10,000 nucleotides of DNA from Penaeus vannamei (lineage: Eukaryota > Arthropoda > Malacostraca > Decapoda > Penaeidae). Shown here in pieces: positions 1-6,517 of this stretch. Where the stretch lies: the NCBI RefSeq assembly GCF_042767895.1, contig NC_091575.1:32126560-32136559 (forward strand), read 5' to 3'. The notes beneath the pieces are model-generated. The model saw only the letters and a program-made list of their open reading frames with translations, did not search any database and was not told the origin of the DNA. The position numbers and the translations under genes were made by a program. The number at the start of each line of letters is the position of its first letter. Within the stretch, counting starts at the first letter, position 1.

Positions 1-240
1 GATGGCGGACCGTTAATCAGCGACATGTGCGGAAGGAATGACGGAAGCGGGTTGAAGGATGTTGACACTTGGGAGTTTCAATGGAAAGCTATACCATATG
101 TTGCCAATGTGTACTATATAGACCTCCCCTTAGGACTTGGATAGGGTTGATAGGGGATACTTAAGCATTTAATTTCCTGACTTGCTGTAATAGAAATTAA
201 TAAATTTGTGCTATATTTCATGTCTATTTTTATTTTTCAG
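1..240 (+). other. 3' part of an upstream PDI intron
   Basis: This is the tail of the intron before the first visible PDI exon. It ends in a T-rich tract and a CAG acceptor at 238-240. The preceding exon must end with one base of a split Tyr codon (T|AT), and no exon end of the expected type (GAGTTCT followed by GT) is present, so the signal-peptide exon lies upstream of the window. The first 52 bases hold six CpG dinucleotides, far more than other non-coding DNA here, which may mean the promoter or first exon is close. The reading ATGGCGGACCGTTAA at 2-16 stops after four codons and is not treated as coding. Confidence 0.75.
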
Positions 241-1019
241 ATGCACCATGGTGTGGACACTGCAAGGCTCTTGCCCCCGAATATGCCAAAGCTGCTGGAA
301 AGCTTGCAGAAATGGGATCTGCTATTGCACTGGGCAAGGTTGATGCCACAGAGGAAACTGATCTTGCAGAAGAGCATGGTGTACGAGGTTACCCCACCCT
401 CAAGTTCTTCCGTTCTGGCAAATCTGTCGACTATGGTGGTGGTCGTCAGGCTGACGATATTGTCAACTGGCTTTTGAAGAAGACTGGTCCTCCTGCAAAG
501 CCTTTGGCTACTGTAGATGATGCCAAGGCCTTTATTGCTGAAAAGCCTGTTGTCATTATTGGTTTCTTCAAGGACCAACAATCTGATGCTGCCAAGCAGT
601 TCTTGGCTGCTGCATCGGCCACTGATGACCATCCATTTGGAATTACCTCAGAGGAAGCTTTGTTCACTGAGTATGGCCTGAGTGCTGATGGTATTGTCCT
701 CTTCAAGGACTTTGATGAAGGCAAGAATGTATATGAGGGTGAGGTGACTGAGGATGGTGTATCCAAGTTTGTTGCTGCTAACTCTCTACCCCTTGTTGTG
801 GACTTCAACCACGAAACTGCATCAAAGATCTTCGGTGGCGATATCAAGTCCCATCTCCTTATCTTCCTGTCAAAGGAAGCTGGACATTATGATACACACC
901 TGAGTGCTGCCACTGCAGCTGCTAAGGGCTTCAAGGGAGAAGTTCTCTTTGTGACCATTAACACAGATGAGGAGGATCACTCTCGTATCCTCGAGTTCTT
1001 CGGCATGAAGAAGGATGAG
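241..1019 (+). CDS. PDI exon: domain a active site, domain b, start of b'
   Basis: The exon starts after CAG at 238-240 with AT, the last two bases of a split Tyr codon (phase 1), and then reads APWCGHCK. It ends phase 0 in KKDE before the GTGAGT donor at 1020. It covers about 259 complete codons: the rest of thioredoxin domain a, all of redox-inactive domain b, and the first half of b', through RILEFFGMKKDE. Reading past the donor meets a stop at 1035-1037. Bases 241-265 are identical to bases 1720-1744 in the a' exon. Confidence 0.95.
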
Positions 1020-2967
1020 GTGAGTATCTTGTATTAGTATGTCTTGTGTTTGAGTTAGTGCTATATTGTAATATCAATTTGCCGGAAAACATTCCTTCTC
1101 GCTGATAGAGGGTTATTTTATAGGTGTAGCACTATTTTTGATATGCAAAAATAAGCATTATATTAATCAACATGGTTTTCCAGATCCCAGGCCTCCGTAT
1201 TATCAAGCTAGAGGAAGATATGGCCAAGTACAAGCCCGACGCATATGACCTCAGTGAGAGTGGGCTTGTCGGCTTTGTCCAGAGTTTCCTTGATGGAAAG
1301 CTGAAGCAGCACCTTCTGTCTCAGGATCTTCCAGAAGACTGGGATAAAGAGCCAGTCAAGGTAAGTTTTTCAAAGTGTATACAAGATTTTGAAATATGGA
1401 GTGGGATTATGCTTTCAGTATTAAAAGTAATAGGTTTGAAGTAGTGTGAACAAATGATTAATGTAGATATTTGTGCCTTTAATATCATGACAGCACTATT
1501 GTGCTATGAGAATGGAATGCAGTAAGGGTGTGTAGTTTACTAGAATGGATTTCAGGATTATCAGTACTATGTACTTTCTCAATATAGATGTCCAGAAAGA
1601 ATTTTCATTAATCAGATGAAATGGGAAATATAATGTAATTACACTATTTCAGGTTTTGGTATCCTCCAACTTCGATGAGGTTGCCTTGAACAAGAAGAAA
1701 GACGTCCTTGTAGAGTTCTATGCACCATGGTGTGGACACTGCAAACAGTTGGCACCTATCTATGACCAGCTAGGTGAAAAATACAAGGACCACGACACTA
1801 TTGTTGTGGCGAAAATGGATGCTACAGTCAATGAGCTTGAGCATACGAAGATTCAGTCCTTCCCTACATTAAAACTTTACAAGAAGGAAACTAATGAGGT
1901 AAGATTGACGTCTCAATGTATGAAAGATTTAATTTTTATGAAAATTGTGGAACCTTGGAATATGAAATATGTAATATCTTGGTTTTGAATTCCAGGTAAT
2001 TTGAAATGCCCTACTTGTGCTATAGAGTAATCCTGCTTTTGAGGAAATGCTAAAACATTTTATATGGAGTTAATGGAAGTGATTAAAAATGGATATTTTG
2101 ATAATCACTAAGATTAGTTTCATGATTCACTGGCAGTACTTTATCAGTAAATGTCTTAAAAAGCATGTTCCTATTTGCAGGATTTATCATTATACAAGTT
2201 TAATATTTAATGGCCATTTATTTAGGTTGTTGAATACAATGGAGAACGCACATTGGCTGGAATGTCCAAATTTTTGGAAACTGATGGGGTTTATGGCCAA
2301 GCGCCACCTGAGGATGAGGTAGGAATTGATGCAAAAGCCAAAATGCATTCCGAGGGCTGTTTTGTAGCTACAGCATCACCTGCCGCACTTTACTCCTTTA
2401 ACGAAACCTAACATTTTGACCCATCTTGTGCAGATTGGGCAGTTGATGCCAAGCACTAAGATTCTTAATGTTTGGTGTCGTTTTTAGAAGTAACTTTTGC
2501 TGACTTTCATGCAGACTTAACACTCCTTGCCCCTTTTTATAGGTTGTAGATTACAATGGAGCACGGACTTTGGAGGCCCTCAGTGATTTCCTTGAGGGCA
2601 AATCTGTGGATGATCAGGTACTTTGACATAGCATCTTTCTATAAATTCTATTGCATGATCTGTGGTATAGTTGCCATTCCAGGACTGTTTAGATTTCTTT
2701 ACCAAGACCCATACTGTAGATTACCATGAATTGGAACTGTATCAAAGCATTTTAAGACTTTTCTTCCTCGGAGCTTTCCTGCACTTGTTTTGAACCCTTG
2801 CTTTTTGCCCCAAATGAAATTGCTTTGCAAGTTTTTGAAAATTCATGAAATATTGATATAATGGAGTGGAATGTGGGTTTCAAACTATTTAATTTTATAT
2901 TGTCAACTTTCAGGATGACGAGGAGACTGACGAGGATGGTGATGTGCCAGCAAAGGATGAACTTTAA
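241..2967 (+). CDS. Protein disulfide isomerase (PDIA1/P4HB type), 5'-partial, with duplicated penultimate exon
   Basis: This enzyme forms, reduces and rearranges disulfide bonds in the ER lumen, and in animals it is also the beta subunit of collagen prolyl 4-hydroxylase. Visible exons are 241-1019, 1184-1360, 1653-1898, then A 2226-2318 and/or B 2543-2617, then 2914-2967. With A included they encode about 448 residues. Order: the rest of domain a with active site CGHC (252-263) and cis-Pro in GYPTLKFF; domain b (about 487-790, including GFFKD and PFGITS); domain b' (about 791-1340); domain a' with a second CGHC (1731-1742) and SFPTLKLY; an acidic tail ending KDEL (2953-2964). Arg 444-446, in GGRQADD, matches the conserved arginine that tunes the active-site cysteine. 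The family is about 490-510 residues long, so only the signal peptide and roughly 30 residues of domain a are missing. The CGHC pair, the PDIA1-like b domain and the KDEL ending argue against PDIA3. All introns are GT-AG. The order of exons and the reading frame are clear; which of A and B is used is inference. Confidence 0.95.
1184..1360 (+). CDS. PDI exon: second half of domain b' and linker
   Basis: This is a phase 0-0 exon of 59 codons, starting IPGLRIIKLEEDMAKYKP and ending in LPEDWDKEPVK, the classical linker into domain a'. The acceptor is TTTTCCAG and the donor GTAAGT. The b' domain carries the main substrate-binding surface in this family. Confidence 0.95.
1653..1898 (+). CDS. PDI exon: most of domain a' with second CGHC
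   Basis: This is a phase 0-0 exon of 82 codons. It starts VLVSSNFDEVAL and holds the second redox site APWCGHCKQLAP (CGHC at 1731-1742) and the cis-Pro motif SFPTLKLY. It ends KKETNE before GTAAGA. It stops before the last strand and helix of the thioredoxin fold, which are supplied by exon A or exon B. Confidence 0.95.
1899..2225 (+). other. PDI intron before exon A
   Basis: A 327-base AT-rich GT-AG intron. The donor is GTAAGA and the acceptor ATTTATTTAG, which has TAG rather than CAG and is interrupted by purines, so the polypyrimidine tract is weak. I see no gene or repeat inside it. Confidence 0.85.
2226..2318 (+). CDS. PDI alternative exon A (last strand and helix of domain a')
   Basis: This is a phase 0-0 exon of 31 codons: VVEYNGERTLAGMSKFLE, then a 13-residue tail ending APPEDE. 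It matches the PDI segment that closes the a' fold. The Arg codon 2247-2249, in GERTL, matches the conserved arginine near the C-terminal active-site cysteine. The acceptor is TTTAG and the donor GAG|GTAGGA. Exon B, 224 bases downstream, encodes the same structural element. Over the first 18 codons, 12 residues are identical; 7 of those 12 codons differ synonymously, which suggests selection on both copies. A joins the final exon in frame. Confidence 0.9.
2319..2542 (+). other. PDI intron between alternative exons A and B
   Basis: A 224-base GT-AG intron (donor GTAGGA, acceptor TTTTTATAG). It begins with a GC-richer segment that stays open in the exon A frame for 30 codons until TAA at 2409-2411. 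It contains a 37-base hairpin at 2444-2480, a candidate branch point CTGAC at 2500-2504, and a clear pyrimidine tract before exon B. It is long enough for A and B to be spliced together, so steric exclusion does not obviously apply. Confidence 0.8.
2444..2480 (+). promoter_or_regulatory. Candidate RNA hairpin between exons A and B
   Basis: In the pre-mRNA, 2444-2460 can pair with 2464-2480 around a 3-base loop (ATT). Of 17 positions, 12 are Watson-Crick pairs, 4 are G-U and 1 is a mismatch (C2456 with A2468). It lies 62 bases upstream of exon B and just before that exon's candidate branch point, so it could affect splice choice. The pairing is read from the sequence; the role is inference, and a chance fold in AT-rich DNA is possible. 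Confidence 0.35.
2543..2617 (+). CDS. PDI alternative exon B (second copy of the a' end)
   Basis: This is a phase 0-0 exon of 25 codons: VVDYNGARTLEALSDFLE, then GKSVDDQ. It is a tandem relative of exon A, with the same strand-helix element, the conserved Arg at 2564-2566, and a shorter, different tail. The acceptor is TTTTTATAG behind a stronger pyrimidine tract than A's, and the donor is CAG|GTACTT. Differences from A include E to A just before the Arg, K to D in the helix, and G to A. The frame and both splice sites are intact, so it is unlikely to be a dead copy. Using both exons together would duplicate one strand and helix, so exclusive use is more likely. Confidence 0.87.
2914..2967 (+). 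CDS. PDI terminal coding exon with KDEL
   Basis: Seventeen codons plus TAA: an acidic stretch (DDEETDEDGD), then VPAKDEL. KDEL is the ER-retrieval signal, and the acidic tail is the calcium-binding c region of PDI. It is entered in phase 0 after the CAG acceptor at 2911-2913, so A, B, both or neither would all keep the frame. Confidence 0.95.
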   Translation, partial: DDEETDEDGDVPAKDEL

Positions 2968-3580
2968 AAATGTTGAAAGTTGTTTTACGAGAGACAAATT
3001 GCTTTTGGTCCTAGCAGTATGACTACTGGGAATGGATTTAAATTTTCTTGGATCCCATGGAAAAATCAATCGAATAAGGGAAAGTAGTCTGTCTGGATTG
3101 CTGGGATCAGTGCTATAAAAAATTCCGTACTTGATATCGAGTATTAACATCAGTGTACTTCTGTAGTGTTCAGTCAATTTGGTTCAAAGTGATCTGAAAA
3201 AAGTTTTTATTTTTGACTACAGACATTCCTAATCATTAAGATATATTTTTTGTACTTGGGGCATTCTAATATTTGTGACTGGAATAGGGAATGGTACAAA
3301 TCTGTTGATTAACAAGAAATGCTCTAAATTAGTATATGTAACAACTTCATCCAAGGCTATGCAGGTGTGTGGATGACATTGATGCTTGTCAAGTTATTAT
3401 TATTGTTTAATTTTGACCCAAGCCTTGATAGCTTCAATGTCTTCCACCAACTATCTCCCTGTACTTGGCACAATGCTTCCCGTGGCCGTGTGTTGTGTGA
3501 GTGTAAATGATGACAAAGGTCCTTGTGCAGTGTATGAATATACCAGTGACTTTTCCAATAAAAGGAAAAAGGGTGTGCTT
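2968..3580 (+). other. PDI 3' untranslated region
   Basis: Non-coding sequence from the stop codon to the expected cleavage point, about 610 bases and AT-rich. It has no open frame that looks conserved. A 16-base near-palindrome sits at 3128-3143 (centre GATATC). The right edge is estimated from the poly(A) signal at 3557 and could be off by about 20 bases. Confidence 0.7.
3557..3562 (+). terminator. Poly(A) signal of PDI (AATAAA)
   Basis: This is the first canonical AATAAA on the + strand after the PDI stop, 590 bases downstream. It is followed at 3571-3600 by a GT/T-rich stretch (GGGTGTGC, then T runs) typical of a downstream element. ATTAAA at 3585-3590 is a possible secondary signal. Confidence 0.75.
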
Positions 3581-5849
3581 TTTTATTAAATATGTCCTTT
3601 TTAATTTTTAAAGTACAGGTGACTTGCAAGAAATTGAAATGCATTTTGAAATTCTCACTTACCTCAAAAGGAAGTTTCCCTTGACCAATATACAAGTAAA
3701 CCTTACAATTTCTATTGATGAAAGGAGTCACTGCTGTATCTTGACTACCCTTTGCAAAGTTTTGTATAAAATGGAACAAGTTGCAGAATAACTGATTATT
3801 GCTTGTTGTATAGAACTTGTATGGAGAAAACCCTAAAACTTGCTATAACCTACCTTGTTTGACAACTTGTATACCTTGCAATATACTAAATGTGGCTTTT
3901 GTAAGTACTTAACATCTCAAGCTACAAGTTTGACATGTATATGCCTTAAGGTCTTGCTTTACATTAAATGTAGTGTTGACAGTATCCCCTAAAGCTTTTC
4001 TTGCACTTGGCAGATTTGTTCTTTCACAACTGTATGAACCTGCTCCAAGTAAATTTACTTTATGGTGCTAAAAATTTGGGTGATACAGCAGATTTAAAGT
4101 TAAATCAATTTGGGGTGTTAAGTCACAAGATTTACGTAGATCTCAATCTGGGTACATGTTTAATGCCTTGTTTCTTGGAATTTTGATTTTTGACTGAATA
4201 TTAGCAATGCTAATTATTAAAAAAAAGGGGGGGGGGGGGTGAAGGTTAATTGGTTCACATTAGGCAGGTCTATTAATTTGACTAAAGCCCTTGTGCTCCA
4301 CACATTTATACGGCCTAGATAGACAGGTCAGTACAGAAGGAACACTTCATTTGTATATGACTTAGAAAAAAGTGATTTAGAATTTGATGCATGATACATT
4401 AATCTAAAGTTGATCTATATCTTGATTTGATAATTTGATAGATATTGGAGAAGTAAAATTTAATTGTTTGGCACAGCTTTGAGTATTGGGTTTAATAGTT
4501 ATCTAGTATCTTTCCCTTTTCTGGGATCTGCATACTCAGGAAAAAGTCCCAACTATTTTTCAAGGCATATTCCTCAATTTTTCAGTAGTTCATGTAATTA
4601 ACTGACTTGGTAGATAATTTTGGCAAATGAGGAAAAAAAACAAACTTGTATACACCTTGTTCTACATGGGAATTACATGGTGATATATGCTGTACGAACA
4701 CACAACCTTTGTTTTTGCCTATAGAAAGAAATGTTTCCTAAAGGGGGGAAAAAAATGCTGCAATTGAAATATTGACCTGGTTGATATATGTGCAAGATAC
4801 CTTTCTAAATTTATGCAAAATTGTATGCATGTGTACATGATCATTATACATAGGATTTGTATCATTTTCACAATTTAGTTTAAGGTGAACATTCAAACAA
4901 ACTTGAGCAAATGCAGCATGTTTTCCCTGATTTCATTTTAAATTACTCACTTAGGCTCTTTGGAGCAGTATTCTTTGCCAATGAATACACACAAAAATAT
5001 TGTGTATATATTTCACATTGATATCTCGTTTCTGTGATCTTTATTTTTGCAATATATAATTCTCCTATACCTACATGTATTATTATTGCTTATCCATTGA
5101 TCTTTTTTTTCTTACTAATTCTAGACACAACTTCAAGCAAATGAATAACTGCTTAATTAGTCATCTGCCAATTGTTTGGGGGGAAAAAAACTATTAAAAC
5201 TGTGTATAGGAAGTTGCTGTTGTGATTAAATCTCCTTCATGCAGTCAGAATATTTTCAACAGTATCTCTTAATCAAAAATTCCCCCAATTCTTTACTCAT
5301 GGGGTGGAGGGAGCTTAGGAGTCAGAGACGGGCTCAAAATAGGGGATTACCCCCAACCTTGGATCTCAAGACTTCACAATTAATTTTGCATCGTGAGCCA
5401 TGCTGAAAGGAGAGGCTAGATCAGACCTGAATTGCCTTCGTACTCCATTAGCTCTTCCCTCTTTACCCATTTCACTACCATACTTGCCTACTGCGCACTA
5501 CAACTTTTTGATATCTAACATATTTTGTCCTAATTCATTTATTCATTTTTGCTCCTTTTGCCACAACACTTTTATAATAGTGCTCTGATATCTGGCATAG
5601 TTATTTGTTTTGGCCTTTAACCATTCTGGGAATCCACAAACATCACCTTATGAACCCAAAAAAAATTCCTTATTCAGGGGCTTCACCACATATGCATTAC
5701 CCTTTACTTATATTTTGAATATGCCGCTAATGCCCTTACATGTTTTCAATATATAACCAAAAATTGGTAGATATAGATGATCAAAGAAGCGAAAATCAAC
5801 AACTAAATTCTGGATTTTTTATATAGATACCAGCATTATGTGAATCGGT
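3581..5849. other. AT-rich intergenic region between convergent genes
   Basis: This 2.3 kb lies between the estimated ends of the two transcripts. I see no supportable gene; the open frames at 4001-4186 and 5400-5588 lack any recognisable domain and have no splice context. Contents are homopolymer tracts, including A8-G13 at 4219-4239, G6-A tracts near 4743 and 5178, and a short dispersed motif AACTTGTATA(CA)CCTTG near 3863 and 4643. A locally GC-richer patch lies at about 5281-5460 and I cannot identify it. Long alternative 3' UTRs of either gene could extend into this region. Confidence 0.6.
4219..4239. repeat. Poly-A/poly-G homopolymer junction (A8 G13)
   Basis: Eight A followed by thirteen G, then TGAAGG. 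A G13 run is exceptional in this AT-rich region. It could form G-rich secondary structure, and such runs are also common places for length errors in sequencing, so the exact count should be treated as uncertain. Confidence 0.9.
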
Positions 5850-5867
5850 AAATAACATCCAATAACT

Positions 5868-5877
5868 TTTATTTATT
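5868..5877 (-). terminator. Overlapping poly(A) signals of ADCK1
   Basis: On the minus strand this reads AATAAATAAA, two overlapping canonical hexamers, about 445 bases after the ADCK1 stop. They are the first canonical signals downstream of that stop. A GT-rich stretch (GTTGTTGATTTT) follows at 5803-5792, somewhat far for a downstream element. Confidence 0.6.
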
Positions 5878-6126
5878 ACTTTTTTTTTTCTATTTGTGGA
5901 TGGCTCAACCTCTGCTTTGAGATTAAATGACAAGATTATTACTTGGGTTGCTCTCAGTTAATTAAGATTATTTGTAATGGAACCAATTCACTAGTTGTAA
6001 TCATACTTAATATGGTAATTTAGCGGTGTAATTCAGTATACATAAAATATATGTTTCTATTCACAAATGATACAGAAAACAGTTCTACCAACATTATTAC
6101 TTTAATTCAGACCAATATATTACAGC

Positions 6127-6141
6127 ATATATATATATATA
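6127..6141. repeat. AT dinucleotide microsatellite
   Basis: (AT)7 plus A inside the ADCK1 3' UTR; a simple tandem repeat with no other meaning seen. Confidence 0.9.
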
Positions 6142-6193
6142 CAGATCTGTACATACATAAAACTATAAATGCACCATTTGCTTTTATAAATAA

Positions 6194-6217
6194 ATACTAA
6201 AAAATACTAAAAAATAT
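6194..6217. repeat. Short tandem repeat, unit ATACTAAAAA
   Basis: Two full 10-base units and a diverged start of a third in the ADCK1 3' UTR. Confidence 0.75.
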
Positions 6218-6321
6218 TTAAAACCAAACCAACAGACATAATTTTTGAGCAGTAATAAAATATCTACGCAGCAATAACAATGATGACCGGAGTATACATT
6301 ATCATTCAATGTACAACCCAC

Positions 6322-6517
6322 TTACACATTATGAAGATATTTACCAAGTCTTGAATGCAAGTACCATAAATAAATAGTGTACACCGAGATCCGAAATTGG
6401 GCCCAAGTCTCCGCAATGGTGATTTTACTCTTGCAAAGGAAGGACTTGCATGATAATCTCTGCTGTTCGAAGAGTGACCTGATGCAGCAACGTGACATGG
6501 TTATGAATGATGTCATG
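6322..6517 (-). CDS. ADCK1 last coding exon
   Basis: It begins with C, which completes a split Ser codon (AG|C, phase 2), then reads MTSFITMSRCCIRSLFEQQ and continues for 64 residues to LHNV and TAA. The acceptor is TTTTTTTACAG on the minus strand. The MSRCCIR block is the ADCK1 C-terminal signature. The remainder is basic, then helical and hydrophobic (SVYTIYLWYL). Confidence 0.9.

Larger units (their letters stand above)
5850..6321 (-). other. ADCK1 3' untranslated region
   Basis: Non-coding sequence following the ADCK1 stop on the minus strand, ending near the paired poly(A) signals at 5868-5877. It is AT-rich, with an AT microsatellite and a short ATACTAAAAA repeat. The left edge is estimated to within about 20 bases. 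An ATTAAA variant on the minus strand at 6101-6106 could give a shorter UTR. Confidence 0.6.

Noticed and set aside
237..847. Antisense open frames over the first PDI exon (237-632 and 446-847, minus strand)
   Set aside because: They are complementary to a clearly coding, conserved exon and contain no recognisable domain.
2752..3177. Minus-strand open frame across the last PDI exon and 3' UTR
   Set aside because: It lies opposite the KDEL exon and AT-rich UTR, with no domain and no splice or start context.
3357..3779. Open frames on both strands around the PDI 3' end
   Set aside because: No conserved motif; they straddle the 3' UTR and poly(A) signal and look like chance.
4001..4186. Small + strand open frame of 61 codons in the intergenic region
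   Set aside because: No domain, no signal and no splice context; the length is expected by chance.
5281..5588. GC-richer intergenic patch, a 62-codon + strand open frame, and an acceptor-like CTCTCCTTTCAG on the minus strand near 5415
   Set aside because: The patch has no tRNA-like boxes, terminal repeats or recognisable protein. The acceptor-like site lies beyond the ADCK1 poly(A) signals and leads to only ten codons before a stop.
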